A stretch of DNA of 64,000 bases from contig NZ_JACSQI010000008.1 in NCBI RefSeq assembly GCF_014836715.1, positions 62,001 through 126,000 on the forward strand. Reading direction: 5' to 3'. Below are positions 34,190 to 45,968 of this stretch, piece after piece. The notes under the pieces are model-generated. The model was not told where the DNA came from, did no database searches, and saw nothing but the letters and a program-made list of their open reading frames with translations. The stretch is from Escherichia whittamii (GTDB lineage: Bacteria; Pseudomonadota; Gammaproteobacteria; Enterobacterales; Enterobacteriaceae). Each line of letters opens with the position of its first letter. The stretch's first letter is position 1. Made by a program: the position numbers and the translations under genes.

Positions 34190-34522
34190 ATGTACGAAGC
34201 TCTTTTGGTAGTTTTCCTTATTGTAGCAATTGGCCTTGTAGGTCTTATTATGCTGCAGCAAGGTAAAGGCGCTGATATGGGAGCCTCCTTCGGAGCAGGC
34301 GCTTCCGCTACGCTGTTTGGTTCAAGTGGTTCTGGCAACTTCATGACCCGTATGACGGCTGTGCTGGCAACGTTGTTCTTCATCATCAGTCTGGTGCTGG
34401 GTAACATCAACAGCAATAAAACCAATAAAGGTAGCGAGTGGGAAAACCTGAGTGCTCCGGCGAAAACCGAACAAACTCAGCCAGCTGCTCCGGCTAAGCC
34501 GACCAGCGATATCCCGAACTAA
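34190..34522 (+). CDS. secG: Preprotein translocase subunit SecG
   Basis: A 110-residue small subunit of SecYEG. Two membrane helices (about 2-22 and 52-72) flank a loop with QQGKGADMGASFGAG. The cytoplasmic tail is rich in Ala, Pro and Thr. The start MYEALLVVFL at 34190 follows CAAGGAACAGG; a longer frame from 34142 is rejected as it adds a non-family N-terminus. The leuU tRNA begins 14 bp after the stop, so the tRNA probably comes from the secG transcript. Confidence 0.97.
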   Translation: MYEALLVVFLIVAIGLVGLIMLQQGKGADMGASFGAGASATLFGSSGSGNFMTRMTAVLATLFFIISLVLGNINSNKTNKGSEWENLSAPAKTEQTQPAAPAKPTSDIPN

Positions 34523-34536
34523 AAAGTAGTATCCGT

Positions 34537-34623
34537 GCTGAGGTGGTGGAATTGGTAGACACGCTACCTTGAGGTGGTAGTGCCCTAACGGGCTTGTGGG
34601 TTCGAGTCCCATCCTCAGTACCA
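34537..34623 (+). tRNA. leuU: tRNA-Leu (anticodon GAG)
   Basis: An 87-nt class II tRNA with the CCA encoded. Acceptor stem GCTGAGG pairs with CCTCAGT; the D-loop is AATTGGTAGAC; the anticodon stem-loop CTACCTTGAGGTGGTAG shows GAG; a long variable arm (TGCCCTAACGGGCTTG) and the T-arm GGGTTCGAGTCCC follow. It reads CUC/CUU. From memory it differs from K-12 leuU at about nine positions, including a paired change in the acceptor stem (3-70, C-G to T-A). Confidence 0.97.
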
Positions 34624-34635
34624 ATATTCCGAAAG

Positions 34636-34663
34636 AAAGACGCTAAAAAGCGTCTTTTTTTTC
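34636..34663 (+). terminator. Intrinsic terminator after leuU
   Basis: The hairpin AAAGACGCT/AGCGTCTTT, followed by a run of Ts, lies 13 bp after the tRNA CCA. Confidence 0.9.
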
Positions 34664-34775
34664 GTCTGTAGAAAGCAATTGAGCAGGATGCGTGCCTCCT
34701 TGCCTTTACAGGGACGCGAATAACCAGAACTCAAAATGCAATCACACCTTATTAGGCCTGATTTTTATACACAAA

Positions 34776-34793
34776 AAGCCGCTAACGCGGCTT
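34776..34793 (-). terminator. Terminator hairpin of argG, distal copy
   Basis: AAGCCGC-TAAC-GCGGCTT, followed on the minus strand by TTTGTG. It is identical to the hairpin at 34946-34963; the 19-nt word AAGCCGCTAACGCGGCTTC occurs at both places and flanks a BIME. Confidence 0.8.
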
Positions 34794-34940
34794 CAGATTG
34801 TTGACAAAGTGCGCTTTGTTCATGCCGGATGCGGCGTGAACGCCTTATCCGGCCTAGAAAATCATGCAAATTCAATATATTGCATAACTCACGTAGGCCT
34901 GATAAGCGTAGCGCATCAGGCAGTTTTGCGTTTGTCCTCA
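34794..34940 (+). repeat. BIME-1/RIP-type repeat between leuU and argG
   Basis: The order is the palindrome TGACAAAGTGCGCTTTGT, a Y-type REP (GCCGGATGCGGCGTGAACG...CTTATCCGGCC), a linker with AAATTCAATATATTGCA resembling an IHF site, then a Z-type REP (TAGGCCTGATAAGCGTAGCG). It is the inverted counterpart of the copy at 26118-26264. It lies where K-12 carries yhbX. The rest of the 362-bp leuU-argG gap holds only hairpins and no ORF. Confidence 0.85.
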
Positions 34941-34945
34941 GTCTC

Positions 34946-34963
34946 AAGCCGCTAACGCGGCTT
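34946..34963 (-). terminator. Terminator hairpin of argG, proximal copy
   Basis: AAGCCGC-TAAC-GCGGCTT lies 22 bp after the argG stop on the minus strand. Its 3' flank is TGAGAC, without a T-run, so the distal copy at 34776 is the better terminator. Confidence 0.65.
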
Positions 34964-34985
34964 CTTGCAGGGAACAGAAAAGTAA

Positions 34986-36377
<1,392 letters not shown>

Positions 36378-36380
36378 CTA

Positions 36381-36418
36381 ATTGAATTTTTATGCAAAAT
36401 AAATGAGTTTTCATTTAA
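36381..36418 (-). promoter_or_regulatory. Pair of ARG boxes upstream of argG
   Basis: Two ArgR half-operator palindromes lie side by side: TTGAATTTTTATGCAAA at about 36382-36398 and AAATGAGTTTTCATTTAA at 36401-36418, with 2-3 bp between. The first fits the TGAAT-N4-ATTCA consensus well and the second less well. The rest of the argG-metY gap, up to the metY promoter, is AT-rich with no ORF. Confidence 0.75.
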
Positions 36419-36554
36419 TCATCTTTTATCTGAGACAGGAAGAGTTTAGTGTGTTTTTTGTAAAATAATGCGCTTAAGAAAGGTAAGTGGAGGGGGAAAG
36501 TATTCAACAGATGGAAATTAACTGGATATCCATTCACGTGGGTAGCAATAAATG

Positions 36555-36584
36555 TTGACAAAATGTGGCGTGGATCACTATAAT
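36555..36584 (+). promoter_or_regulatory. metY operon promoter
   Basis: Consensus hexamers TTGACA (36555-36560) and TATAAT (36579-36584) with an 18-bp spacer. This is the strong promoter expected to drive metY and, by read-through, rimP-nusA-infB and the following genes. Confidence 0.9.
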
Positions 36585-36676
36585 GCACGCAGATTTTACG
36601 TCCCGTCTCGGTACACCAAATCCCAGCAGTATTTGCATTTTTTACCCAAAACGAGTAGAATTTGCCACGTTTCAGG

Positions 36677-36753
<77 letters not shown>

Positions 36754-36875
36754 CTTTCCCTTAGAGTTCTTTTTCAAATATACTGTGAAGACTTCGGCCT
36801 TCGTAGTGGGATTTGAAAAAATCCTTCTGGAAAGTGCTCCAGACCGCAGTTGCGGTTATAGGGTTCAGTTATATA

Positions 36876-36901
36876 AAGCCCCGATTTATCGGGGTTTTTT
36901 G
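36876..36901 (+). terminator. Terminator t1 after metY
   Basis: The hairpin AAGCCCCGAT/ATCGGGG, followed by TTTTTTG, lies 123 bp after metY. It must be read through, or bypassed by a promoter, to express rimP-nusA. NusA is known to autoregulate this operon through such leader terminators. Confidence 0.85.
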
Positions 36902-36921
36902 TTATCTGACTACAGAATAAC

Positions 36922-36942
36922 TGGGCTTTAGGCCCTTTTTTT
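36922..36942 (+). terminator. Terminator t2 ahead of rimP
   Basis: A short hairpin GGGC...GCCC followed by seven Ts, just 18 bp upstream of the rimP start. Together with t1 it forms a tandem attenuator-like region. Confidence 0.7.
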
Positions 36943-36959
36943 ATGTCTTGGGGGTGGGC

Positions 36960-37412
36960 TTGTCCACATTAGAGCAAAAATTAACAGAGATGATTACTGC
37001 GCCAGTTGAGGCCTTGGGTTTTGAACTGGTTGGCATCGAGTTTATTCGCGGTCGCACATCCACACTGCGCATCTATATTGATAGTGAAGATGGCATCAAT
37101 GTTGATGATTGTGCTGATGTGAGCCACCAGGTAAGTGCTGTGCTGGATGTTGAAGATCCCATCACCGTTGCTTATAACCTGGAAGTCTCCTCACCGGGGC
37201 TCGATCGCCCACTGTTCACGGCTGAACACTACGCCCGTTTTGCCGGAGAAGAGGTGACTCTGGTTCTCCGTATGGCGGTACAAAATCGTCGTAAATGGCA
37301 GGGCGTTATCAAAGCGGTAGACGGTGAAATGATCACAGTTACCGTCGAAGGTAAAGATGAAGTGTTCGCGCTGAGTAATATCCAGAAGGCGAACCTGGTT
37401 CCCCACTTTTAA
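36960..37412 (+). CDS. rimP: Ribosome maturation factor RimP
   Basis: A 150-residue factor for 30S maturation, acting on assembly around S12 and S19. The N-terminal alpha/beta domain contains GFELVGIEF and [20 protein letters not shown] is the family signature, followed by an SH3-like C-terminal domain. Translation starts at TTG (36960), 5-9 nt after GGGGGTGG. A second in-frame TTG at 36948 precedes that ribosome site and is rejected. It is 27 bp before nusA. Confidence 0.95.
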   Translation: MSTLEQKLTEMITAPVEALGFELVGIEFIRGRTSTLRIYIDSEDGINVDDCADVSHQVSAVLDVEDPITVAYNLEVSSPGLDRPLFTAEHYARFAGEEVTLVLRMAVQNRRKWQGVIKAVDGEMITVTVEGKDEVFALSNIQKANLVPHF

Positions 37413-37439
37413 TAGTCTGGATGAGGTGAAAAGCCCGCG

Positions 37440-38927
37440 ATGAACAAAGAAATTTTGGCTGTAGTTGAAGCCGTCTCCAATGAAAAGGCGCTACCTCGCG
37501 AGAAAATTTTCGAAGCGTTGGAAAGCGCGCTGGCTACAGCAACCAAGAAAAAATACGAACAAGAGATCGACGTCCGCGTACAGATCGATCGCAAAAGCGG
37601 TGATTTTGACACCTTCCGTCGCTGGTTAGTTGTTGATGAAGTCACCCAGCCGACCAAGGAAATCACCCTTGAAGCCGCACGTTATGAAGATGAAAGCCTG
37701 AACCTGGGTGATTACGTTGAAGATCAGATTGAGTCTGTTACCTTTGACCGTATCACCACCCAGACGGCAAAACAGGTTATCGTGCAGAAAGTGCGTGAAG
37801 CCGAACGTGCGATGGTGGTTGATCAGTTCCGTGAACACGAAGGTGAAATCATCACCGGCGTGGTGAAAAAAGTAAACCGCGATAACATTTCTCTGGATCT
37901 GGGCAATAATGCTGAAGCTGTGATCCTGCGTGAAGATATGCTGCCGCGTGAAAACTTCCGCCCTGGCGACCGCGTTCGTGGCGTGCTCTATTCTGTTCGC
38001 CCGGAAGCGCGTGGCGCGCAACTGTTCGTGACTCGTTCCAAGCCGGAAATGCTGATCGAACTGTTCCGTATTGAAGTACCGGAAATCGGCGAAGAAGTGA
38101 TTGAAATTAAAGCAGCGGCTCGCGATCCGGGTTCTCGTGCGAAAATCGCAGTGAAAACCAACGATAAACGTATCGATCCGGTAGGTGCTTGCGTAGGTAT
38201 GCGTGGCGCGCGTGTTCAGGCGGTTTCTACCGAACTGGGCGGCGAGCGTATCGATATCGTCCTGTGGGATGATAACCCGGCGCAGTTCGTGATTAACGCA
38301 ATGGCACCGGCAGACGTTGCTTCTATCGTGGTGGATGAAGATAAACACACCATGGATATCGCCGTTGAAGCCGGTAACCTGGCGCAGGCTATTGGTCGTA
38401 ACGGTCAGAACGTGCGTCTGGCTTCGCAGCTCAGTGGTTGGGAACTCAACGTGATGACCGTTGACGACCTGCAGGCTAAGCATCAGGCGGAAGCGCACGC
38501 AGCGATTGACACCTTCACCCGTTATCTCGACATTGACGAAGACTTCGCTACTGTCCTGGTAGAAGAAGGTTTCTCAACGCTGGAAGAACTGGCCTATGTG
38601 CCGATGAAAGAGCTGTTGGAAATCGAAGGCCTTGATGAGCCTACCGTTGAAGCACTGCGTGAGCGTGCTAAAAATGCACTGGCCACCATTGCACAGGCCC
38701 AGGAAGAAAGCCTCGGTGATAACAAACCGGCTGACGATCTGCTGAACCTTGAAGGGATGGATCGTGATTTGGCATTCAAACTGGCCGCCCGTGGCGTTTG
38801 TACGCTGGAAGATCTCGCCGAACAGGGCATTGATGATCTGGCTGATATCGAAGGGTTGACCGACGAAAAAGCCGGAGCACTGATTATGGCTGCCCGTAAT
38901 ATTTGCTGGTTCGGTGACGAAGCGTAA
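37440..38927 (+). CDS. nusA: Transcription termination/antitermination factor NusA
   Basis: A 495-residue RNA polymerase-binding protein for pausing, termination, and lambda N and rrn antitermination. Visible in order: the N-terminal polymerase-binding domain (1-125); an S1 domain (about 135-200, [21 protein letters not shown]); KH1 and KH2 ([27 protein letters not shown]); then two acidic repeats (about 364-420 and 439-495) that bind the alpha CTD. The acidic repeats mark the gammaproteobacterial form. Confidence 0.98.
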   Translation: MNKEILAVVEAVSNEKALPREKIFEALESALATATKKKYEQEIDVRVQIDRKSGDFDTFRRWLVVDEVTQPTKEITLEAARYEDESLNLGDYVEDQIESVTFDRITTQTAKQVIVQKVREAERAMVVDQFREHEGEIITGVVKKVNRDNISLDLGNNAEAVILREDMLPRENFRPGDRVRGVLYSVRPEARGAQLFVTRSKPEMLIELFRIEVPEIGEEVIEIKAAARDPGSRAKIAVKTNDKRIDPVGACVGMRGARVQAVSTELGGERIDIVLWDDNPAQFVINAMAPADVASIVVDEDKHTMDIAVEAGNLAQAIGRNGQNVRLASQLSGWELNVMTVDDLQAKHQAEAHAAIDTFTRYLDIDEDFATVLVEEGFSTLEELAYVPMKELLEIEGLDEPTVEALRERAKNALATIAQAQEESLGDNKPADDLLNLEGMDRDLAFKLAARGVCTLEDLAEQGIDDLADIEGLTDEKAGALIMAARNICWFGDEA

Positions 38928-38951
38928 TAAACTGTAGCAGGAAGGAACAGC

Positions 38952-41624
38952 ATGACAGATGTAACGATTAAAACGCTGGCCGCAGAGCGACAGACCTCCG
39001 TGGAACGCCTGGTACAGCAATTTGCTGATGCAGGTATCCGGAAGTCTGCTGACGACTCTGTGTCCGCACAAGAGAAACAGGCTTTAATTGACCACCTGAA
39101 CCAGAAAAATTCAGGGCCGGACAAATTAACGCTGCAGCGTAAAACACGCAGCACCCTTAACATTCCAGGTACCGGTGGAAAAAGCAAATCGGTACAAATC
39201 GAAGTCCGCAAGAAACGCACCTTTGTGAAACGTGACCCGCAAGAGGCCGAACGCCTTGCGGCGGAAGAGCAAGCGCAGCGTGAAGCGGAAGAGCAAGCCC
39301 GTCGTGAGGCAGAAGAATCGGCCAAACGCGAGGCGCAACAAAAAGCTGAACGTGAGGCCGCAGAACAAGCTAAACGTGAAGCCGCTGAACAAGCGAAACG
39401 TGAAGCTGCGGAAAAAGACAAAGTGAGCAATCAACAAGACGATATGACTAAAACCGCCCAGGCTGAAAAAGCCCGCCGTGAGCAGGAAGCTGCAGAGCTC
39501 AAGCGTAAAGCAGAAGAAGAAGCGCGTCGTAAACTCGAAGAAGAAGCACGTCGCGTTGCTGAAGAAGCACGTCGTATGGCGGAAGAAAATAAATGGACTG
39601 ATAACGCGGAACCAACTGAAGATTCCAGCGATTATCACGTTACTACCTCTCAACATGCTCGCCAGGCAGAAGACGAAAGCGATCGTGAAGTCGAAGGCGG
39701 CCGCGGCCGTGGTCGTAACGCGAAAGCAGCTCGTCCGAAGAAAGGCAATAAACACGCTGAATCAAAAGCTGACCGCGAAGAAGCGCGTGCAGCAGTACGT
39801 GGCGGTAAAGGCGGAAAACGTAAAGGTTCTTCGCTGCAGCAGAGCTTCCAGAAACCAGCTCAGGCTGTTAACCGTGATGTAGTGATTGGCGAAACCATTA
39901 CTGTAGGCGAACTGGCGAACAAGATGGCGGTTAAAGGCTCTCAGGTCATCAAAGCGATGATGAAACTGGGCGCAATGGCAACCATCAACCAGGTTATCGA
40001 CCAGGAAACCGCACAGCTGGTAGCCGAAGAGATGGGCCACAAAGTTATCCTGCGTCGTGAAAACGAACTGGAAGAAGCGGTAATGAGCGACCGTGATACT
40101 GGCGCTGCGGCTGAACCGCGTGCGCCGGTTGTGACCATCATGGGTCACGTTGACCACGGTAAAACCTCTCTGCTGGACTACATTCGTTCAACGAAAGTGG
40201 CCTCTGGCGAAGCGGGCGGCATTACCCAGCACATCGGTGCATACCACGTTGAAACTGAAAACGGCATGATCACCTTCCTGGATACCCCGGGGCACGCCGC
40301 GTTTACTTCAATGCGTGCACGTGGTGCGCAGGCAACGGACATCGTAGTCCTGGTTGTTGCAGCAGACGACGGCGTAATGCCGCAGACTATCGAAGCTATC
40401 CAGCACGCGAAAGCGGCGGGTGTTCCGGTAGTGGTTGCTGTGAACAAAATCGATAAGCCAGAAGCCGATCCGGATCGCGTTAAGAACGAACTCTCTCAGT
40501 ACGGCATCCTGCCAGAAGAGTGGGGCGGTGAAAGCCAGTTTGTACACGTATCTGCAAAAGCGGGTACCGGTATTGATGAACTGCTGGATGCTATCCTGCT
40601 GCAGGCTGAAGTCCTGGAACTGAAAGCCGTACGTAACGGGATGGCGAGCGGTGCGGTTATCGAATCCTTCCTCGATAAAGGTCGTGGTCCGGTTGCTACT
40701 GTACTGGTACGCGAAGGCACTCTGCACAAGGGCGATATCGTTCTGTGTGGCTTCGAATACGGCCGTGTTCGTGCGATGCGTAACGAACTGGGTCAGGAAG
40801 TGCTGGAAGCAGGTCCGTCTATTCCGGTGGAAATCCTCGGCTTGTCCGGTGTTCCAGCTGCGGGTGATGAAGTTACCGTTGTACGTGACGAGAAGAAAGC
40901 ACGTGAAGTTGCACTGTACCGTCAGGGCAAATTCCGCGAAGTTAAACTGGCGCGTCAGCAGAAATCTAAACTCGAGAACATGTTTGCCAACATGACTGAA
41001 GGCGAAGTTCATGAAGTGAACATCGTACTGAAGGCAGACGTTCAGGGCTCTGTGGAAGCGATCTCCGACTCCTTGCTGAAACTGTCTACTGACGAAGTTA
41101 AAGTGAAGATCATCGGTTCTGGCGTAGGTGGTATTACCGAAACCGACGCGACCCTGGCAGCGGCATCCAACGCTATTCTGGTTGGCTTTAACGTTCGTGC
41201 TGATGCCTCTGCGCGTAAAGTGATTGAAGCGGAAAGCCTGGATCTGCGTTACTACTCCGTCATCTATAACCTGATCGATGAAGTGAAAGCGGCGATGAGC
41301 GGTATGCTCTCTCCGGAACTGAAACAACAGATTATCGGTCTGGCAGAAGTTCGTGACGTGTTTAAATCACCGAAATTTGGTGCTATCGCAGGCTGTATGG
41401 TTACCGAAGGTGTGGTTAAACGTCACAACCCGATCCGCGTTCTGCGCGACAACGTGGTTATCTACGAAGGCGAGCTGGAGTCCCTGCGCCGCTTCAAAGA
41501 TGACGTCAACGAAGTCCGTAACGGTATGGAATGTGGTATCGGCGTTAAGAACTACAACGACGTCCGCACAGGCGATGTGATCGAAGTGTTCGAAATCATC
41601 GAGATTCAGCGTACGATTGCCTAA
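38952..41624 (+). CDS. infB: Translation initiation factor IF-2
   Basis: An 890-residue GTPase that brings fMet-tRNA to the 30S P site. The N-terminal region has a long charged helix of [15 protein letters not shown] repeats (about 96-220). The G domain begins with the P-loop GHVDHGKT (about 398-405), followed by DTPGH and NKID. Two internal starts for the shorter isoforms are conserved: GTG at 39423 (residue 158) and ATG at 39444 (residue 165). Length equals K-12 IF2-alpha. Confidence 0.98.
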   Translation: MTDVTIKTLAAERQTSVERLVQQFADAGIRKSADDSVSAQEKQALIDHLNQKNSGPDKLTLQRKTRSTLNIPGTGGKSKSVQIEVRKKRTFVKRDPQEAERLAAEEQAQREAEEQARREAEESAKREAQQKAEREAAEQAKREAAEQAKREAAEKDKVSNQQDDMTKTAQAEKARREQEAAELKRKAEEEARRKLEEEARRVAEEARRMAEENKWTDNAEPTEDSSDYHVTTSQHARQAEDESDREVEGGRGRGRNAKAARPKKGNKHAESKADREEARAAVRGGKGGKRKGSSLQQSFQKPAQAVNRDVVIGETITVGELANKMAVKGSQVIKAMMKLGAMATINQVIDQETAQLVAEEMGHKVILRRENELEEAVMSDRDTGAAAEPRAPVVTIMGHVDHGKTSLLDYIRSTKVASGEAGGITQHIGAYHVETENGMITFLDTPGHAAFTSMRARGAQATDIVVLVVAADDGVMPQTIEAIQHAKAAGVPVVVAVNKIDKPEADPDRVKNELSQYGILPEEWGGESQFVHVSAKAGTGIDELLDAILLQAEVLELKAVRNGMASGAVIESFLDKGRGPVATVLVREGTLHKGDIVLCGFEYGRVRAMRNELGQEVLEAGPSIPVEILGLSGVPAAGDEVTVVRDEKKAREVALYRQGKFREVKLARQQKSKLENMFANMTEGEVHEVNIVLKADVQGSVEAISDSLLKLSTDEVKVKIIGSGVGGITETDATLAAASNAILVGFNVRADASARKVIEAESLDLRYYSVIYNLIDEVKAAMSGMLSPELKQQIIGLAEVRDVFKSPKFGAIAGCMVTEGVVKRHNPIRVLRDNVVIYEGELESLRRFKDDVNEVRNGMECGIGVKNYNDVRTGDVIEVFEIIEIQRTIA

Positions 41625-41636
41625 GGTTGATTGGGT

Positions 41637-41714
41637 GTAGGCCGGATAAGGCGTTTGCGCCACATCCGGCAGCCGTTGCCTGATGCGACGCTGGCGCGTC
41701 TTATCAGGCCTACG
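41637..41714. repeat. BIME (two REP units) between infB and rbfA
   Basis: GTAGGCCGGATAAGGCG...CGCCACATCCGGC is followed by GCCTGATGCGACG...CGTCTTATCAGGCCTAC: two facing REP palindromes within a cotranscribed operon, likely forming an mRNA-stabilising or processing structure. Confidence 0.9.
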
Positions 41715-41744
41715 TGAACAGCCCTTCCACCTGAAATTAATTTT

Positions 41745-41770
41745 AAAAAGGGGCTTATGGCCCCTTTTTT
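41745..41770 (+). terminator. Hairpin upstream of rbfA
   Basis: AAAAAGGGGC/GCCCCTTTTTT forms a classic hairpin with a T-run only 17 bp before the rbfA ATG. Within this operon it probably gives partial termination or a processing site rather than a full stop. Confidence 0.75.
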
Positions 41771-41786
41771 GTCAGGAGAATTTATT

Positions 41787-42188
41787 ATGGCGAAAGAATT
41801 TGGTCGCCCACAGCGCGTAGCGCAGGAAATGCAAAAAGAGATCGCTCTCATCCTGCAGCGCGAAATTAAAGACCCTCGTCTGGGCATGATGACCACCGTT
41901 TCTGGTGTCGAAATGTCTCGCGACCTGGCGTATGCCAAAGTATATGTGACGTTCCTCAACGACAAAGATGAAGACGCGGTTAAAGCGGGCATCAAAGCGT
42001 TGCAGGAAGCTTCTGGTTTCATCCGCAGCCTGCTGGGTAAAGCGATGCGCCTGCGTATCGTGCCGGAACTGACCTTCTTCTACGACAACTCACTGGTTGA
42101 AGGGATGCGTATGTCAAACCTGGTGACCAGCGTGGTCAAACATGACGAAGAGCGTCGTGTTAACCCGGACGACAGCAAGGAGGACTAA
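41787..42188 (+). CDS. rbfA: 30S ribosome-binding factor RbfA
   Basis: A 133-residue KH-fold cold-shock protein needed for 16S rRNA 5' end maturation. The family segments are [18 protein letters not shown] and [12 protein letters not shown]. The ATG at 41787 follows CAGGAGAATTTATT; an ATG ten codons upstream falls inside the hairpin and is rejected. The last base of the stop is the first of the truB start (TAATG). Confidence 0.97.
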
Positions 42189-43132
42189 TGAGTCGTCCTC
42201 GTCGTCGCGGTCGCGACATTAATGGCGTTTTGTTGCTGGATAAACCGCAGGGCATGTCCAGCAACGATGCGCTGCAAAAAGTGAAACGCATTTATAACGC
42301 TAACCGTGCCGGACATACCGGTGCACTGGACCCGCTGGCGACCGGCATGTTGCCGATTTGCCTCGGGGAAGCGACGAAGTTTTCCCAGTATCTGCTGGAC
42401 TCCGACAAACGCTATCGGGTCATTGCGCGGCTTGGGCAGCGTACTGATACTTCTGACGCCGACGGACAAATCGTTGAGGAGCGTCCGGTAACCTTTAGCG
42501 CAGAGCAACTGGCGGCGGCACTGGATACCTTCCGTGGCGACATCGAACAGATCCCATCGATGTATTCAGCACTGAAATACCAGGGTAAAAAACTGTACGA
42601 ATACGCGCGTCAGGGCATTGAAGTTCCGCGTGAAGCGCGTCCGATTACCGTTTATGAATTGCTGTTTATTCGCCATGAAGGCAATGAGCTGGAGCTGGAA
42701 ATTCACTGCTCAAAAGGCACTTATATCCGTACCATCATTGATGACCTGGGTGAAAAACTCGGCTGTGGCGCGCATGTGATTTATCTGCGCCGTCTGGCGG
42801 TAAGTAAATATCCGGTTGAACGGATGGTTACCCTGGAGCACCTGCGTGAACTTGTTGAGCAAGCCGAACAGCAGGATATTCCGGCTGCGGAGTTACTTGA
42901 TCCCTTACTGATGCCAATGGACAGTCCAGCTTCGGACTATCCGGTGGTGAATCTTCCGCTAACATCTTCTGTTTACTTCAAAAATGGTAACCCGGTTCGT
43001 ACATCCGGTGCGCCGCTGGAAGGACTGGTTCGTGTTACCGAAGGTGAAAACGGCAAGTTTATCGGTATGGGCGAAATTGACGATGAAGGCCGCGTCGCGC
43101 CTCGTCGGCTGGTGGTTGAATACCCGGCGTAA
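42188..43132 (+). CDS. truB: tRNA pseudouridine-55 synthase TruB
   Basis: A 314-residue enzyme making pseudouridine 55 in the T-loop of all tRNAs. The catalytic aspartate is Asp48 in [14 protein letters not shown]. Other motifs are [16 protein letters not shown] and [16 protein letters not shown], and a C-terminal PUA-like domain is present (about 250-314). Start and stop overlap with rbfA by 1 bp. Confidence 0.98.
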
Positions 43133-43195
43133 TGTTAACCATCTTGCGATAACAGGTCGCTACGAGTAGAATACTGCCGCTTAACGTCGCGTAAA

Positions 43196-43223
43196 TTGTT
43201 TAACACTTTGCGTAGCGTACACT
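43196..43223 (+). promoter_or_regulatory. Candidate rpsO promoter
   Basis: TTGTTT (43196-43201) and TACACT (43218-43223) are 16 bp apart, about 60 bp upstream of rpsO. The following leader, up to the ATG at 43282, is where the known S15 autoregulatory pseudoknot forms in E. coli. Confidence 0.55.
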
Positions 43224-43239
43224 GGGATCGCTGAATTAG

Positions 43240-43551
<312 letters not shown>

Positions 43552-43565
43552 TTCTTGCGAGTTTC

Positions 43566-43739
43566 AGAAAAGGGGCCTGAGTGGCCCCTTTTTTCAAACT
43601 GACGGCAGCAATTCACTGGAAACTAATGTATTGTTGCTATGAATGATCTTCCGTTGCAGAGGTTCGCGCGGCTAATGAGAGGCTTTACCCACATTTGGCT
43701 GGGTTAGGGTTGTCATTAGTCGCGAGGATGCGCAGAAGA
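43566..43739 (-). ncRNA. sraG: Possible sRNA SraG (PsrO) opposite the rpsO-pnp spacer
   Basis: In K-12 a small RNA of about 170 nt is transcribed from the rpsO-pnp intergenic region antisense to the pnp leader. Placing it here by distance from pnp and rpsO gives these limits. The minus strand ends in the GGGGCC/GGCCCC hairpin followed by TTTTCT, which can terminate such an RNA. The promoter was not identified; the call rests on remembered position. Confidence 0.4.
43568..43594 (+). terminator. Bidirectional terminator after rpsO
   Basis: The hairpin AAAAGGGGCC/GGCCCCTTTTTT lies 16 bp after rpsO. The A-run on one side and T-run on the other allow function on both strands. Confidence 0.9.
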
Positions 43740-43795
43740 TCGGGTATTAACACCAGTACCGTAAGGTGCTGTCTAAGAAAGAAAAGGGTATTACA

Positions 43796-45931
43796 TTGCT
43801 TAATCCGATCGTTCGTAAATTCCAGTACGGTCAACACACCGTGACTCTGGAAACCGGCATGATGGCGCGTCAAGCCACTGCCGCTGTTATGGTTAGCATG
43901 GATGACACCGCGGTATTCGTTACCGTTGTCGGCCAGAAAAAAGCCAAACCAGGTCAGGACTTCTTCCCGCTGACCGTTAACTATCAGGAGCGTACCTACG
44001 CTGCTGGTCGTATCCCGGGTAGCTTCTTCCGCCGTGAAGGCCGCCCAAGCGAAGGCGAAACGCTGATCGCGCGTCTGATTGACCGCCCGATTCGCCCGCT
44101 GTTCCCGGAAGGTTTTGTCAACGAAGTTCAGGTTATCGCCACCGTGGTTTCTGTTAACCCGCAGGTTAACCCGGATATCGTTGCGATGATTGGTGCTTCT
44201 GCGGCGCTGTCTCTGTCTGGTATTCCGTTCAATGGTCCGATTGGTGCTGCCCGCGTAGGTTACATCAATGACCAGTACGTACTGAACCCGACTCAGGACG
44301 AACTGAAAGAGAGCAAACTGGATCTGGTTGTTGCCGGTACTGAAGCTGCCGTGCTGATGGTTGAATCTGAAGCAGAACTGTTGAGCGAAGACGTCATGTT
44401 GGGCGCAGTGGTGTTCGGCCATGAACAGCAGCAGGTTGTTATTCAGAACATCAATGAACTGGTGAAAGAAGCCGGTAAACCGCGTTGGGACTGGCAGCCG
44501 GAGCCGGTAAACGAAGCGCTGAACGCGCGCGTTGCTGCGCTGGCTGAAGCTCGTCTGAGCGATGCATATCGCATCACCGACAAGCAAGAGCGTTATGCGC
44601 AGGTTGATGTCATCAAATCTGAAACCATCGCTACGCTGCTTGCTGAAGATGAAACCCTGGACGAAAACGAACTGGGTGAAATTCTGCACGCTATCGAGAA
44701 AAACGTTGTTCGTAGCCGCGTACTGGCAGGCGAACCGCGTATCGACGGTCGTGAAAAAGATATGATCCGTGGTCTGGATGTGCGTACTGGCGTGCTGCCG
44801 CGTACTCACGGTTCTGCGCTGTTCACCCGTGGTGAAACGCAGGCGCTGGTTACCGCAACGCTGGGCACTGCACGTGACGCGCAGGTTCTTGATGAACTGA
44901 TGGGCGAACGTACTGACACCTTCTTGTTCCACTACAACTTCCCTCCGTACTCCGTAGGAGAAACCGGCATGGTCGGTTCTCCGAAGCGTCGTGAAATTGG
45001 TCACGGTCGTCTGGCGAAGCGCGGCGTGCTGGCAGTAATGCCGGATATGGACAAATTCCCGTACACCGTACGTGTCGTGTCTGAAATCACCGAATCCAAC
45101 GGTTCTTCGTCTATGGCTTCCGTGTGCGGCGCGTCTCTGGCGCTGATGGACGCAGGTGTGCCGATCAAAGCCGCTGTTGCGGGTATCGCAATGGGTCTGG
45201 TGAAAGAAGGCGACAACTACGTTGTACTGTCTGACATTCTGGGCGACGAAGATCACCTGGGCGATATGGACTTCAAAGTTGCGGGTTCTCGCGACGGTAT
45301 CTCTGCACTGCAGATGGATATCAAAATTGAAGGTATCACCAAAGAGATCATGCAGGTTGCGCTGAATCAGGCTAAAGGTGCACGTCTGCACATCCTGGGC
45401 GTAATGGAACAGGCGATCAACGCGCCGCGCGGCGATATCTCTGAGTTCGCACCGCGTATCCATACCATCAAGATCAACCCGGACAAGATCAAAGACGTTA
45501 TCGGTAAAGGTGGTTCTGTAATCCGTGCTCTGACCGAAGAAACTGGCACCACCATCGAAATCGAAGATGACGGTACTGTGAAGATTGCAGCTACCGATGG
45601 CGAGAAAGCGAAACACGCTATTCGTCGTATCGAAGAGATCACTGCAGAAATCGAAGTGGGCCGCGTCTACAATGGTAAAGTGACCCGTATCGTTGACTTT
45701 GGCGCATTTGTTGCCATTGGTGGCGGTAAAGAAGGTCTGGTCCATATATCTCAAATCGCCGATAAGCGTGTTGAGAAAGTGACCGATTACCTGCAGATGG
45801 GTCAGGAAGTACCGGTGAAAGTTCTGGAAGTTGATCGCCAGGGCCGTATCCGTCTGAGCATTAAAGAAGCGACTGAGCAGTCTCAACCTGCTGCAGCACC
45901 GGAAGCTCCGGCTGCTGAACAGGGCGAGTAA
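43796..45931 (+). CDS. pnp: Polynucleotide phosphorylase PNPase
   Basis: A 711-residue 3'-5' phosphorolytic exoribonuclease of the degradosome. Two RNase PH domains (about 1-210 and 310-550) are joined by an all-alpha linker; a KH domain ([16 protein letters not shown], about 560-575) and an S1 domain (about 620-690) follow. The start is TTG at 43796 (MLNPIVRKF); an upstream in-frame ATG-like extension of ten residues is not the family N-terminus. PNPase represses itself via RNase III-cut leader RNA in E. coli. The tail is Ala/Pro/Glu rich. Confidence 0.97.
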   Translation: MLNPIVRKFQYGQHTVTLETGMMARQATAAVMVSMDDTAVFVTVVGQKKAKPGQDFFPLTVNYQERTYAAGRIPGSFFRREGRPSEGETLIARLIDRPIRPLFPEGFVNEVQVIATVVSVNPQVNPDIVAMIGASAALSLSGIPFNGPIGAARVGYINDQYVLNPTQDELKESKLDLVVAGTEAAVLMVESEAELLSEDVMLGAVVFGHEQQQVVIQNINELVKEAGKPRWDWQPEPVNEALNARVAALAEARLSDAYRITDKQERYAQVDVIKSETIATLLAEDETLDENELGEILHAIEKNVVRSRVLAGEPRIDGREKDMIRGLDVRTGVLPRTHGSALFTRGETQALVTATLGTARDAQVLDELMGERTDTFLFHYNFPPYSVGETGMVGSPKRREIGHGRLAKRGVLAVMPDMDKFPYTVRVVSEITESNGSSSMASVCGASLALMDAGVPIKAAVAGIAMGLVKEGDNYVVLSDILGDEDHLGDMDFKVAGSRDGISALQMDIKIEGITKEIMQVALNQAKGARLHILGVMEQAINAPRGDISEFAPRIHTIKINPDKIKDVIGKGGSVIRALTEETGTTIEIEDDGTVKIAATDGEKAKHAIRRIEEITAEIEVGRVYNGKVTRIVDFGAFVAIGGGKEGLVHISQIADKRVEKVTDYLQMGQEVPVKVLEVDRQGRIRLSIKEATEQSQPAAAPEAPAAEQGE

Positions 45932-45947
45932 GGTTGCCATTTGCCCT

Positions 45948-45968
45948 CCGCTGCGGCGGGGGGCTTTT
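45948..45968 (+). terminator. Terminator after pnp
   Basis: The GC-rich hairpin GCCCTCCGC/GGCGGGGGGC, followed by TTTTAA, lies about 17 bp after the pnp stop. Confidence 0.75.
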
